Counted from the first letter of the stretch, positions 36,908-50,045 are shown. The stretch: DNA of 64,000 nucleotides from Lates calcarifer (GCF_001640805.2 NC_066856.1:4805377-4869376); one strand, 5' to 3'. Program-made: numbers and translations. The notes: generated by a model not told the origin, from the sequence alone.

Positions 36908-38664
36908 CTAATTGTCCCTTGTCATTTTAATTTGTACTGCATCCTCAGTAGGAATAAAAAGGATGTCACAATTTATGACTCATTCAAAATCCTGATATGT
37001 GACCATTGGATGATTAATTTTAATTGACCTGCACCATTTTTAAATGGCATGCTTCAGTTGCTGTGCACCTCCCTGGTATGTCTCATTATTACAGCAGAGG
37101 ATGAATGTGTATTTACCCACTTTGGATCATGAGCAATGCTAGTTTGCATTATGTTTTAGCCAGCACACAAACACACATACTCGCACATTTAGAGGCAGAT
37201 GTTTTTAGTGGCTGGAGGGTGACATGAGATGCCGTGCAACATAGAGAGTAGACTTGCTTATCATCAAAACTGTATATGACCCATGTTTGGGAGAAATATG
37301 TTAGTTTTGTTGATTTTTTTTTCTCTTAGATCTCACAGTAATATATTTTTAGCTTTATTTTCAGATGATATATCATTGAGATTTTTATCCACGCAGAGCA
37401 TATATAAGCAAGACGCTTTGACAATCTGACACAAAGACAGGCAGAGGTGTTGTTTGGTTTCATAGTGTAACATAGTGTAACACTGCATTCAGATCATTGC
37501 TATGATACAGTATGACCTCCAGAATAAAAGGGATTCTTTTGTTGTTGTTAACTTTTGAGCTGAAAAGGAAATTGTACACCATCCATCAGAAATGCAGATG
37601 TTCCAATTCAAACTGAAATATTTATAAATAATAGAATAGTTGATTTATGTCTCAAGAATCATGCTGTAAGTGAATGTTATTCACCATGAGTGTAAGCTGC
37701 CAGAGTGCAGCAGTTGCCCTGCAATGAGATCAATATTTTATTTTAGAAGACAATGTCCCCTAAGCACATAGTATTTTTTGCTCAGTTTATGCCCAAAACT
37801 TACACCGACTTTGAGGTGTTCAAACAAGAAGCATGATTATCTAGTTCCTCATGTGTTGTATGGTATAATCTAACATTCATACATAACATACAGATGTAAT
37901 TGCCAGTAATTACTGTGCTGTGTGTTTTCAAAAAAGCAAAGTACTCACCTCACTTTGTGCTTTTATTCCGCTTTGCAGACAAAGCAAAAATCCCCCTCCT
38001 GTATAGTTATACTGCATTCCCAAAGAACTGTGGTGGGAAACTTGTTGATTCAGCATTGAGGTTCAAAGGCTGACAGAGCATGTAATGCTTTGGGATCAGA
38101 CCAGAGACATCTCATGATCAGCAGCTTCCAGCCTGGGTACAAGATGTGTGGGCAATAGCGGGCAACCCTGTCTGACCCCTCACGTTCCAAATAGCTTCAG
38201 GGTGTATTTGGACAGTTAATCTAGCATCACTTTCATATATATGCCACTCTGCTGTGACTGGAAATAGATTGCTGCGTTTTGAAATGAGATATGTTATGTA
38301 ATATGATTCAGAATGTTTAGTTTGAAGAAGAAAAAAAAAACACTTATTTTAAGGTATTTAGAATGGGATTTTGGATGTCGATTCTATTGGAAATGTGCTC
38401 GAGCACTTTGGAGAGTGTGCACAGTTTGAGTGGACATGATGACTTTGTCCAACCCTCATGTAAAAAGTTACAGATCTGTACAACTTGTAAATGAAATAAT
38501 CAGCATGTTAACATTTTTAAAAAAAAAAAATCAATTTAAAAAGGCAGAGGCCAGTGATGTTCTGTACTTGTAACAATGGTGTCATGTACTCATATTCAAG
38601 TGTTAACAAGTCCAAAGTGGGTCTTCATCTCTTCAAAATGAACTTGGGTAAAATGTATTTGACA

Positions 38665-38697
38665 AAAAAAATATATATCTCTATATATATATATTAG
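38665..38697. repeat. AT dinucleotide tract
   Basis: An A8 run followed by imperfect TA repeats interrupted by CTC (ATATATATCTCTATATATAT). Confidence 0.8.
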
Positions 38698-39842
38698 AAA
38701 CATCTCCTTTATAAAGCTTTCATCCTAATCTCGGGGACTCACTGTACTGTGGGTCTGCAACATATTGAATAACAAATAATGAAAGGAAGGGGTGATGATT
38801 GATTTGATATTGTGATCAGAGTGATGAAAAATGATGCTTGGTATAAAAAAACTGAGTCATGAGTTTGGGTTTTGATGGAGGCTTAAGTGCTTACGGGCAA
38901 CAAGGTCTCTGTTACCAAAGAGGAGAACAGTTCATGATGACGGCGAGAGCAGCAGTTCCTTCATCCAGGGATGTTATTTCAGAAACATCACACAACCATT
39001 TTTCTGTTCTGTTTTATATGCCGCACTACCCATCCACTCTAGATGTATTTGTTTCTTCTAATGTATTTCATTTCAATGCGGTCCTGTCTGTTTGTTGAGC
39101 TGTCAAAAATTCTTATGAATTATAATTCTCTTTTCTTTGGTATTGTGTGAGGCTTCTGTACTGGAACATTGCAACAGTTTGTATTATAATGACAATATCA
39201 GAATAATATTTAAATAAATCATTTTCACAGATGAAATTCAAACACTGAGGGATTCCATCTGTTTGGTTGGTAACATACTGAGCTTTATAGTGAGTGAACT
39301 GGAGAGAATGCTGACAGTGCCAAAAACTGGCCCAGTTTCCAACTCAGAAGAAAGTTACTTTTGTGTAAGCTGAATCACTTTTCATTTGGTAGTATTGCTA
39401 ATGTTTCTCAGAATTAGTCTGCCCCTCATTTATATAGCCACACAGAGACTGAAGAGTGGAGAAAACTGAATGGGATTGCAGTCATACAAAACTAAAGAAG
39501 CAATTCCTGAGGAGAATGTGTGTGATCACTGTGTTGACTGGTATGACTTTTGGATGACTTTATATATGACAATGACTTAATTATGATATAGATCAATGGA
39601 AGAAAAAACAGGTCTAGTATAAATACATTATGCTATATAACTTAAACTGTACAGATTATCATAATGACATTATGCATTTTAAAATTGAAATATAAGCTGT
39701 ATACACAAGCTGACCTATTAATGTAATGGAGCTGAATTGGCCTTCGTACACTGATGCATTACATAATTCATGAACTGCAAATGTCATCATAATGACAGTA
39801 TGTACAGTTAATCAGTGTGCAATACTATGTATTTTCAAATAT

Positions 39843-39889
39843 AGCACCTCTATACTTCTATACTGAAGTTTGTACAGAATAGAGGTGCT
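39843..39889. repeat. nested hairpin (11-bp + 5-bp stems)
   Basis: AGCACCTCTAT at 39843-39853 pairs perfectly with ATAGAGGTGCT at 39879-39889. Inside the 25-nt loop ACTTC (39854-39858) pairs with GAAGT (39865-39869). Confidence 0.9.
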
Positions 39890-40050
39890 GTTATTAATAC
39901 CATAAGGCTGAATGGGCCTCCATAGATTTTAATGCATAATTCAAACTCTTAAGCTTTGGATGTCATCATAATGAGATTATTTACAGTTATTTACAGATCA
40001 GTGTGCAATACAAAGCATGAATGTGAATGAAGACTGTATCAAAAATATTA

Positions 40051-40066
40051 ATAATTCATGAATTAT
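40051..40066. repeat. 16-bp perfect palindrome
   Basis: ATAATTCATGAATTAT equals its own reverse complement. A partial version (ATAATTCATGAA) occurs near 39764 in the first tandem unit. Confidence 0.9.
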
Positions 40067-40679
40067 GACAGTTATAAGAAAAGTCATAGCACCCATGTAC
40101 AAAGAATTACACAGAAGATGACATAAGAAAAGTCTTGATAGTATTTAAGCTGTAGGAGGAGGTAAGGGACAAATGTGTTTTTTGAATTAGAAATGCATGT
40201 ATTTCAGGAATTGCTCATTAAATGTGCAAATGTATGCACATTTTATGAAAAAGCTTTGTACTGAATAGAGTTACACATTTACTGATCCATAATATGTAGT
40301 ATTTTTAAGCTATGAATGAACATGAAAACAAGCACCAAGGTACTAAAGGCAAAATAAGTACAGTGTATTTCGACTGTGATAGTTTCCCAAACACAATGCA
40401 ATCCGAACCCCTCACAAACAATTCTTGTGATGTTTAACTTGAGGGGAAAAAACAGAGTAGCAGTTTGCAGGTGATGCTGCAAATTGGTCTTACTGCGGGT
40501 CTCTTGGTTTTGGCAGTCAGCCTTCATCAGCGTAAACCTCAGAAACAGGAAACTACCTCTCTGTTGGTAAAAATGGGCCTGTCAAATCTCATCATCCATT
40601 CATCTGTTTGAAAGACAAGATAGAGGAATGGAAAATGAGGAGAGAGGGGGAAAAAAATCCTCTTTGCAACTGAGGAGTG

Positions 40680-41010
40680 AATTTGGCAGTGGCAGCTCAA
40701 CTAATCAGGTTTACTTAATCAGTGAATTCAGAATGCAAAGCAGGCACAGCAGCAAAAGAGAGCGAAGGCAAGGGAGATAGACGAGCAACAATACAAAATT
40801 AACCCTTGGCCCCTATTTGTTAATTCAGCAAGTAATGACATAGTTATTTATGTGGAGGCAAAGACAGAGCAAACCACCGGCCTGCCTCTGGCACTCTAAT
40901 CAAGGCCTTGGTCCTTCTGCTGCACAAATAGGGGAGGTGGACATTATCATATGACTAAGCTTGTCTAAATCTTGCATATTCAAATATGTTGTGTGGTGGC
41001 AGTGTAGATG
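40680..41010. promoter_or_regulatory. candidate conserved non-coding block
   Basis: Repeat-free sequence with AACTAATCAGGTTTAC, TTTGTTAATTCAGC and CTCTAATCAAGG cores and no open frame. It lies about 1.5 kb after the presumed end of vstm2a. Texture-based impression only. Confidence 0.28.
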
Positions 41011-42729
41011 AATCACAGATGGCTAAGATCTGCTCGCCTTTTTGTGTGCTTCCATCAAGAAAAGAAGAATACAGTGAGAAAACTGAAGTTTACATTTTCA
41101 TATGCTCATGAAATATACATACATACATTGTAGAGACAGGATCCATGCTGAGCCAGGGAGACGCTGTGATTCTAGTCTCAATGCAAAGCACCCCACTGGT
41201 AACACTGCATGTGTACAGCAATGTGTTCTCAACTGCTTCCTCACACCATGAGGATGACATTGTATGTCAGATAAAATGGGGAAGATCTAACCATAACCAC
41301 ACTGCTGGAATGCAGTGGCCTAAAGGTTAGAAAAATGGATTTGACTGGAAGTATCTGGGCAAGAGAAAGAGGGAAACAAGACATGCTGTTCCTTCCCTGA
41401 ACAACTTTGCAAAGAGCAATGACTTGATCTGCCTAAAAGTCTAAAGCCTCACAGGTGGCTCCTTGAGGCAGCAATGTTGATTTTGCTTTCTGTACTCTCT
41501 GACAAGCTTATTCAGGTTTGTTTTAGTGTAAAGTCTGACTTCAGAGTGACATTTTACAGCAGTTAATGGAATTCGTGATCAGCAAATGCCATGGCAATCA
41601 GCCTGCTACTATTTCAAATATACTGCCTTTTAACAGAAGCCAGCTGAATGTCTTCTGATCACCAAGGTGACATTGTTAGTCAGCGCCATTGACATATTTG
41701 ATGGGGGTCCTGTGTCAAAAATGTGCTCCTGGACCCCTGATAACAGCCTTGTTGCTCCCACTCTGAATTATATTCTTATATGATATACTGTATGTCCCTA
41801 TTCCTGTATGGTAACACAGTTACCAATGAATGAGGGCCTTAAAACTAGAATTTTCTTTCAGGATCAAGATCAGGTAGCGCAGCAGCATCGATCTTTTTGT
41901 AGTTCTGTGTTCTAAAATAACATTACAATTAATCAAATTTCCACAAACTAATTACCAAACAATTAACCTGGGATTTTTGGGCTCCCAGGGAGTCATTTGC
42001 CTGCTTTGCCCAAGTGATAATCAGAGCCTTCCAAAGCTGTTATAAATGACCATTACAAAAATGAGTCTTGTGTTCCTCCTCCCTACAAGGTTTTGTGGTA
42101 GTACAACAGTGTCAGACTGCATCTGTCTTTGCTTCTGGGAGACAGCAGTCATTATTCACATGGTTCAAGAGATACCTTCTAAACATAGGTGGTTTTAAAT
42201 ATCTGAACAAAATAGTAACGTCATTTTTCTCTAGGGAAGAGAGTCCTCGATCAGTGAGGTTCATCTTCTAGTTGAAGCATAAATATCCATAAGTAATTTT
42301 CCGGCGGATATATGTCGGGAAATTGACCATTTATAGCAAATTGTTATACAGATGGATTTGACAAGAAAAAGGCTCTGCTCATTAAGGGAGCTCTCAAAAC
42401 ACCAGAAGCTTAGCACACAAGGATATTCGGGAGGTGGGGGAAGCTGCAGCATCAAAGATTATAGAATCCACTGTACCCACTGTACATGAACATGACTGGG
42501 TAATACTAGTCAGTTGGTAGCCAACAGCCGATTAATGAGGCAGCGATGGTGAAACATAAATGAAGCAGTTGATGACAATCAGCTAATTCAAGCAGGACTT
42601 CACGGCTCTGCCTAAACAAATGAATGTCCATTGGTCCATTCATACTATAAATATTCAGCCATCAATTTTTTTTAGATACCTTGACAGGAAACAAAATGCC
42701 AGTCAAGGGAAAATGTTAAATTCATTGTA

Positions 42730-42790
42730 ACACAAATGCCAAATTTCATAGAAATCTAGTCAGTGGTTGTTGAAATAAATTACTCTGGGC
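42730..42790. repeat. dispersed fish repeat fragment (inverse of 10.4 kb family)
   Basis: 'AATGCCAAATTTCATAGAAA' then 'TCAGTGGTTGTTGAAATAAA' follows the 'ccaaatttcatggcaatccatccaatagttgttgagatattt' part of the family also seen at 10361, in the opposite orientation. Short fragment. Confidence 0.5.
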
Positions 42791-43329
42791 CCAAAATGCA
42801 GTACAGAGGAATGGGCCCTAGTTGTTCTGCTCAACCACTTGGTGTGAATGTATCCATCTTTATGTGTTGCTTTTTCTCAAGATGACACAGGGACAAGAAC
42901 AAACCTAATTTGCAAACTTTAGTTCGAACAAATGGGTTAAACAAAATCTATGATCTGCCCCCAGCCAAGGCTGAAAAAGTTCTACTATTTGTGCTAATTT
43001 GCATATACCCCAGAAATGAATACAAATCTTCCACATGCTTTCACAAATGCTGACTGGTACCTCTGACTTAACAGGATGAAGGGTCCTCTGACACCTTCTT
43101 ATTGGTGCTATTGGGATCTGGTGGCTGGCAAAGTGCTAACAAGCAATTCTGCTCAAAGACATTTTAACAAAGGCAAAGGAATTGAAGGGCATTAAACTTT
43201 ACTAAAGTTTCTGTTGCTTTCCAGTGTGGGTGTGTGTCTGTGTGTGCGCGCTTGAACGGTCCTGCATTATTTATTTGCACTCATTAAAAGTAATCAATTG
43301 AAACTGGCATTGATGTAAGGGTCTTTATT

Positions 43330-43600
43330 GGGCTTTCAGGAATCCGTCACTGTAATGTACCGTGTGACTTTCTAACCCTGCTTGATTGTTTTGTTCCGCA
43401 AAATGCCCAAAGGAATGGAAATGTGTTTGTGAGGACCCATCAATGCTAAGCATCCCTCAATGCCGTGGGATTTAAGAACCCTGAAGGATTTGGAAGAAAA
43501 TCATATTGGCATATCAGCCAAAAATATACTGCGGTGGGCTCAGAATGGCTGTCAATGACTGAATACGACAACAACGGCCATGTCACCTCAAAGTGTGTGA
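43330..43600. promoter_or_regulatory. candidate conserved non-coding block
   Basis: About 270 bp of repeat-free, mixed-composition sequence between a GT-rich tract (43224-43250) and ordinary AT-rich DNA, with no coding signal. Contains GCTTGATTGTTTTGTTCC and CCAAAGGAATGGAAATG (a TEAD-like GGAATG core). Texture-based impression only. Confidence 0.28.
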
Positions 43601-44406
43601 ATACAAAACTGTGAGTTTAACCCAGCAGGAGAGACAGATGAGGCAGTATGAAATGGAAATGTGTTGCATTGCTATAAGTGAGTGGGTGTGTTGATTAAAA
43701 CAGAGAGCCCATGAGAATTGAGTGTTGAATGTGTGTTGACAGAATGTGAAGCCTGCCTCATTAAACTATAGAACCGGGAACAGGCATGTGTTGTGTGAGT
43801 GTGTGTGTGTTTGTGCTGGGGTCGTCTACAGAACATTATTACTTCTGTTTATCCAGCACGCAGAAGTGTCGCCATGCCACAGCTCCAAATCGAAGTGCCA
43901 TGCAATATGGAGGACCCTTCCAGCAAAATCCTCCATTCTCCTTTAAAACCTCTCAGGTTGCCATGGGGGCCTGGGTGAAGGAAACAAACTGCATACACAG
44001 GAGGATGTGAGAGTGACACCCTCCTGTCAAATCAATTCAAGGTTGTTTTGGCGCATCTCAGGTACCGAAAACAAATCAGTGACATGAATGTGAAAGTAGA
44101 AGACAGTTCCTTTACTTCAGCAGTGTTTAGTTATCTAGTGCCGCTAAATCCACTGTATACACAACACTGACACGACCGCAATGACTTTCTGAGATTTTAA
44201 ATGTTACCAATATTAACAAAGAACTTTGTAACTATGTCCCAATTAAATGCACACTCGTCATTCATTGGTTTGCAAAATACATTATTTACTGCTGTTATCA
44301 GAACTACAGTTTGATCTAGAATCTGTTTAACTTAGTTTAGCACAAAGATTGGTGGCAGGGGTAACTATCAGCCCTCTGTAAAAGCAGAAGAAATATGCAT
44401 CCAATA

Positions 44407-44407
<1 letters not shown>

Positions 44408-44434
<27 letters not shown>
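44408..44434. repeat. (ATT)9 microsatellite
   Basis: Nine ATT units, flanked by AT-rich TATATAATA sequence and a short (GAA)n. Confidence 0.95.
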
Positions 44435-44437
<3 letters not shown>

Positions 44438-44954
44438 ATATTATATATAATACGAAGAAGAAGAATACTTAAATTATATAGTAATGCCAGTTCTTATTAT
44501 GAAAAGTTTCTTTAATATGGAGGAAAACAACAACAGGATTTCATACTTGTAACAACAACTGAACTCTCCAGTGAACGCCTCACTCTTTTTTTAATCATGA
44601 AATAATGTTGTCACTAACTGATTTCATCAAAATTATTATTAAGCTAGTTTGCTTGTGTCAGCAAGTACCTCTGTGGTTGATGGTGCACATTGCTCATTGA
44701 AACAAACCACACAATGTATGTATTTCCATGAAAAGAGCCAGCACTGATAGAACGCCCCACTGACTTAGGATTGAGTCACAATGGACAGATCCAAAAGATC
44801 AGTGTATCCGAACTAGAGGTATCGTCTTCTTTTTTCCATGCATTCCTCTCCCTTGTCAAGACCTGGTGCCTACATAACCCACAATGCAGCGTGACTGCCA
44901 ACAGAGATTTGGAGGAGATGAGGAGTGGGCTGCAGAGGTCTGGTAAGCTTCACA

Positions 44955-45290
44955 CCCCCAGATTTTTTAAATTCGTAAACTGTTAGTCTTTAGCCCCAGC
45001 TGATGTGACCCAACTGACATCACTTGAGGACATTTATTAAACTTCACAAAGCTCCTTCTGGAGATAAAGGCTTTATAAACCTTTTTTTCATGTATGCAGT
45101 AGTAGTTCCTAACACCTGGAAACACACTTTGATGTGTAAAATGAGTGAAGCTCCCCTTTAATATAGATAAATCAGATTCTGAATAAATCTGCTTTAAAAT
45201 CCATTTTAGTCCAGGACTATAGCCATAATCATTTCCCATGCAACAAGCCCAAATGTTACACCTCCATTGACTCAATGTAAAGCATTAACA
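44955..45290. repeat. dispersed fish repeat copy
   Basis: Reads 'CCCCCAGATTTTTTAAATTC', 'TTAGCCCCAGCTGATGTGAC', 'TGACATCACTTGAGGACATT', 'CACAAAGCTCCTTCTGGAGA', 'CACTTTGATGTGTAAAATGA', then 'AGTGAAGCTCCCCTTTAA'. This order fits an interspersed repeat that I recall from several percomorph genomes (a 'cacttgaggacatttatcagctttcacaaagctcc' type). The 102-codon open frame on the minus strand here is part of the repeat. Confidence 0.6.
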
Positions 45291-46975
45291 ACTATTGTTT
45301 AAATGTCTCCCCATTATATGAAAGGGTTGTCCGTAGTGTTGAACCCACTGACACGCAACAGCCAGTCTGGAGCTTTTAGCAGCTCTCAGCCCACACACTG
45401 ACAGCATGTCTGATGGAGAGTGGAATATCTAGCAAGTGACAGAAAACGACATTTATTTCCCAAGTGTTAACCAAATCAGAACAAGAAAATAAACAAATAA
45501 AAACAAGAGAGACACATAACCCCTGCCTTAGATAATTCAGACAAACCAATCAATAAGGTGATTAGCACACATTATTGTCATTAATATGTCAGTAACACCT
45601 TTTATGGCCTTGCACCAGCCAGTAAACCACATCTCTCAGTACTTAAATCCCTCTCAAGCATCTTCCAAAGCAACATCCATTACTGATGATGGCTGCACAG
45701 CTGGATCACCTGCCAATGGGCCTGAACTACTCTGAGGCAGCTTACTACCACTGACTTGTCTGTACAGATAATGTGATACATTTCCAAAACAAATATTAAT
45801 CTGTGCATGTTTGCAGTTTGACGAGCAGTTTCCCAGAGATTCACACTTAAACAAACTCTCTCTTTTAAATTCATTTTCACTCACCATAATGTCTCACTCT
45901 ACACGCCAGCCATTCATCAACATGTATCTAATTTGAGCACATTAAATTGTTATTGACTTTTGTAGATACACCTTATTGCTGCAGGTTAAGATAATAATAA
46001 GATCCATCCATCTATTATCTATACTGCTGAAATAGAATTATATGGGACAATACATGTTGACTATATTTTTGATTAATTATATTTTTATACTGTAGCTATT
46101 GCCTCACAAATGTTGCAATACCTACCAGACATGACTGAGCCGTGACAGCAGATAAAACATTCTAAATATAGTCTGCAGGCTAATTAGTTTGTTATACAGG
46201 TGAGTTTATAGTATGATAAACACAAAATAGGCCAAAATGAAAATTAACCTCAAAATGCCAGTCTAAAGCTAAAAGTAATTTATAACAGATTCTTCTTCCT
46301 GCACATGACTGACTGGGAGCCAAGATGTATGTTTAAAAAGAAAACAAGAAAAAAAAGAAATGAGTATGAATTATGCTTTTTTCATTGAGATACATTTGAG
46401 GAATGCAACAAATGTGGTTTTATGGTTCCTTAATTCAGTCCTGCATTTAGCACAGATCCAGTAATTTAATTAGATGGTGCTGTTGTTTGTCTACCCTTTT
46501 AGTTTGACCCAACTGCAGTGTTGTTTTGCTGCAGTTCCAATGCACCCTGACGTGTCAAATCAGCTCCACTATCCAATCAACAGATTTCCAATGAGAGGGT
46601 GGAAGTGTTCAATGAAAGAAATCCCTGTAGGATGTTCTTCTTTATCCAAAGCTCAGTCAAAGCTGTGCCCAGATTTCCTGCAACGCTAATCTGAAGTCTT
46701 GTGTAGATTAAATATTTGGATTTCTTTTTTTTTCTTTATTTCTTTCTTCCTCCATTCCCTCTGTCAGCCAAACCTAGAATGGATACTTTGCTCATCGATA
46801 ATAAAAGGTGAGAACAGCTTGAAGAAAATAGGTCAGAGTTATGACTGAAAGGGCCAGAGAAAATAAATAAATAAATAGCTGGGGGCTGGTGGTCAGATTA
46901 TTCTCTTATGGAAGGGCCAGCTTGAACACTCAAAGAGAAAAAAAATAACTTTTAATTATTATATTTTATATTTTA

Positions 46976-46997
46976 CTTTCCCTCTCCCTCTCCCTCA
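46976..46997. repeat. (CCCTCT)n short tandem
   Basis: Three to four CCCTCT units. Confidence 0.8.
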
Positions 46998-47638
46998 TAC
47001 CTTAAATAGAGGTATATTTAGTGCCATCTAAATAATGACACAATTTAAGGCCACACTGATTATTACTGGTTGGTGAAAGCACATTTTTCCACTCAGTCCT
47101 GCTGAATATTATAAAATGCCTCCTGATGCCATTATGACACACAAATATAACACATCTGAAACTAATTCCACATTTACTTACAATACTTACAATACCAGTA
47201 TGCAGTAGATGCAAGCTCCTCAACTAACCATTGTGCTTAGGGACTGTCTGAAAGTGTGCGCTGTCTTCTCCATTTACACTATTCATTGCATAAAGACAAC
47301 AAAGACATCAAAAGCGTGCAGAGAGGGTCAGACTAAAAGGCCGTAGTGCCTGTTCTTCCAGGCACAGATTTAACCAGATTTATCGGAATCTGTATTAAGG
47401 CATTTACATATATTTAGCACTCACAGTTGTTTTGTCATTTCAGTGAGTATTTGCAAGGTACCTCTCTCCTCTTTGCATATTAATATAGGGGAAGAAAGTA
47501 CATCTAATAGTTGGGAGACATTTTAACAGTGTGAGTGTAATATTATGGATGTGCCCAAATCTGAATCTGTTTGGAAAAGCACAAATAGACAAATAGACAC
47601 AGATATTTATTCTACCCTAATTTGCTTGTTGTTTAAAT

Positions 47639-47655
47639 AAAAAAAAAAAAAAAAA
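47639..47655. repeat. poly(A) tract, 17 nt
   Basis: An uninterrupted A run followed by ACACATCC. No retroposon body recognised upstream. Confidence 0.85.
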
Positions 47656-47734
47656 CACATCCCCATGATTGACATTTCTGCTGTGCGTCACCCACTATAT
47701 TTCTTCTCGAACTGATCATTTCATTTACCACTGA

Positions 47735-47915
47735 GTTAGGGCACAGCAGGCGGCAGCTGACATCTGACCATTCCCGGCTACTTGAACTCTATGCGGAACA
47801 TTCCCAGAGATTCATTTCGCCACTTTGATCAGATCCTTTAATTGCAGCTGATCACATCGGAAAGAAGTGACTGCGCCAGAAAAGTCTGCCATTTTAAATC
47901 TTGGTGTGTCCACAC
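47735..47915. promoter_or_regulatory. candidate conserved non-coding block
   Basis: Repeat-free segment of mixed composition with several CpGs, containing GGCAGCTGACATCTGACC, TTGATCAGATCC (near 47826), TTTAATTGCAGCTGATCAC and GCCATTTTAAATC. No frame of interest. Looks like a conserved enhancer, unproven. Confidence 0.3.
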
Positions 47916-48779
47916 TTTATCTCCCTTCCCCATCTTTCTCTCTCCACTGGATGTATTTACTTAGAATGTTTTGTGCATCTTATTCCATCTTTTTAAAAAA
48001 TGATTTCTTTGTTTGTCCCTGATGCGTGAGCTGTAACTCGTCCTAAACACTGTAATAATATAATTCTGTAAGTAATAAACTTCTCTAATGTGGGAGTCAA
48101 GATCAGTACATTCTCTTTTAGATAAGATCACTAGATTGTCTTTGATTTTCTAAACTTGGCAAATTCACAGAAATCTCACACCTATGAGCTCTGCCTTACT
48201 CTGCCTTACAGAATCCATCTGAAGGTCAGCTCCATGCTGCTGTCTTCATAAATAAGTAGCTAAATACACACTGCAGCAGCAAATTCATTGATAACTGCTG
48301 TGCACATTTGCACTCTGCCATTTTCCTAGCTAATCTTGCCCCTACATTCTTGGCGAGAAATGGGAATAGCTTGATTGCAGGCTTTTTATTCCCACTTTAA
48401 GTGTGGCCATTCAGAACACATAGAAATTATTTTGCCTTAAGAAACAAATGGTTGAACAAAATGTTATACAGCCTGTTACATTTGAAGCAAACTGAAGCCA
48501 TCTTTCTCCCATTGTTAAACAACAAGCCTGCATTTTTAAGAATTTACAAGATAGCGATTCCATTGTGAATAGAGAGGATTTGAAAAGACAAAAACTTTTT
48601 CAAGTGGACATGAAGACTGTGTCATTATTATAAAGTGAACTCAGATGAGAAGCCGCTTTAGTAGATGAATTTAGTAATGCATGCGAGAGCTATTCAAGAT
48701 TTCTTAATTTGTTTGTAATACTTAATTAGAACAGAGTGAGTAGGGTTCATTTTTCTCCTGCTTTGCTCAGCTGCCTCTG

Positions 48780-48990
48780 CACACACTGGCCGTTAAGATA
48801 TAATTGAGCCCGTCATTTTGTGGCCGCGCAGCAAATGGCTTCTTGAAGAACTCCCTCTCACTTTCTGGCCGCCTGTCTGTCACCTCGAGCGCGGCCTTTT
48901 ACTCGCCGCCTTTATTCCTTTTAATCATTGACTTCATTTCAAAGATAGGAGAGCTGACATTGGAAGAACCTTTCATAGCCGTTCTGTGAT
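48780..48990. promoter_or_regulatory. candidate conserved non-coding block
   Basis: A CpG-containing stretch (GTGGCCGCGCAGCAAATGGC, CGAGCGCGGCC, CTCGCCGCC) flanked by AT-rich DNA. The preceding bases hold GATATAATTGAGCCC. Its GC content is clearly above its surroundings. It has a 61-codon open frame without family resemblance, so regulatory DNA is the more likely reading. Confidence 0.3.
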
Positions 48991-49849
48991 TCTCATTGAC
49001 TAGTATTGTAATGGACGTCATATGGCAGGATGGAGGACAGGCTGAATAGCTCCAGCTGAAAAGGACAGTAATATGTTTCTGTCCTTCCTGTCTGAGTTGT
49101 AGTGTGTATTATGAAGCCATTAAGCCTGAAACCTCCCACAGTTATCTCAAAGTTTGAGTCCAGTTTTGAAACACACACACACATGAAAATGAAAATGTAT
49201 GGAATGGTTTCAATGGTGAAAGTCGAAGCTACATCACATCCAATAAATTAATGAGTATTTGTATTTAGATCTGTGTGAGTGTGAGTTGATGTGTGTCTGA
49301 CAGTGACTGACCTGTGTTTATATAGCATGTTGATATTGCCAGATACATGAGGCAAGTTGGCAGTTTAGTAAAAGGAGATTGATTGCTCATTATTCACTTT
49401 TTACAGAAGCAGTTATTTAAGCTGGCAGAACATGGGAATTGCTGGAATGCCACTGCCTCCATTGCCTAGTTTGTTTGTGGTCACCTTGACCTGCAGGCTA
49501 GTCATACAATAGCTGTGGATACAGGGGTTTTACAATACAATACAATGAACAACTATCAAAACATGTATATTTCTTTCTATGAAAACACTTTGCCCCACCT
49601 CGTTTTCAAATTATGGTGAAGAAGTATAGTAAAATGCACAAATGCTTTTACTCTGTACGGAATTCACTTTAATTATAGTGAGCCACACATCTCCATGTTT
49701 CTGTTTAACTGCTGTGTCTCAAATCTGAGATATGAGAGGACTTCAAAGCTTCTTCCCTGCTGTTTCATGACATTTATGGTGTCCAAGGGAGGTTAGATGG
49801 AGTGACCTGAAAAAAAAGAGCACTGCAAGCCTGGGTCTGACTAAAGGGA

Positions 49850-50045
49850 CAGTCTAATTAACATTTTAATTAACACAAAATATTGTTAACTCGAGGCCAT
49901 CCTCAGAGCCATGTCTGGGACAGACTCATTACATTTGGTGTTAGCCTCTCTACTGCTGCCCTCCGACGTGCTACCTGCGAAAATGCCATCCTCCAGAGGA
50001 ATGAGCAGATTTTGATGGATTAAATTCCCTGGTGTATTACTGCTT
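49850..50045. promoter_or_regulatory. candidate conserved non-coding block
   Basis: Starts with clustered TCTAATTAAC / TTTAATTAAC homeodomain-type cores (49854-49874) and continues with repeat-free sequence to GATGGATTAAATTCCC. No coding signal. Confidence 0.27.

Larger units (their letters stand above)
36021..39240 (+). other. vstm2a: probable vstm2a 3' UTR
   Basis: After the stop codon the sequence has no long frames and is AT-rich, with T-rich and TATTTA-like elements, as in long 3' UTRs of brain-expressed genes. Candidate poly(A) signals AATAAA occur at 36953-36958, 37523-37528 and 39213-39218. The last is followed by a short T/CA-containing stretch. I cannot tell which is used, so the end is a guess. 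It includes a CT tract (36053-36105), an A/C-rich tract (36872-36907) and an AT tract near 38.67 kb. The 79-codon open frame at 38859-39098 has no recognisable domain. Confidence 0.5.
39640..40070. repeat. tandemly duplicated palindrome-rich element
   Basis: Two diverged units about 175 bp apart share the same order of motifs. The first (about 39730-39835) has GGAGCTGAATTGGCCTTCG, ATAATTCATGAACT, ATGTCATCATAATGA, ACAGTTAATCAGTGTGCAAT. The second (about 39902-40018) has AGGCTGAATGGGCCTCCA, CATAATTCAAACTC, ATGTCATCATAATGA, ACAGATCAGTGTGCAATAC. A third partial unit (ATTATCATAATGACATTATG) begins near 39655. Between the two full units lies a nested hairpin (39843-39889), and the array is followed by a 16-bp perfect palindrome (40051-40066). 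Possibly a MITE-like or decayed satellite; no family recognised. Confidence 0.7.

Noticed and set aside
44967..45275. 102-codon minus-strand frame
   Set aside because: It lies completely inside a copy of an abundant dispersed fish repeat.
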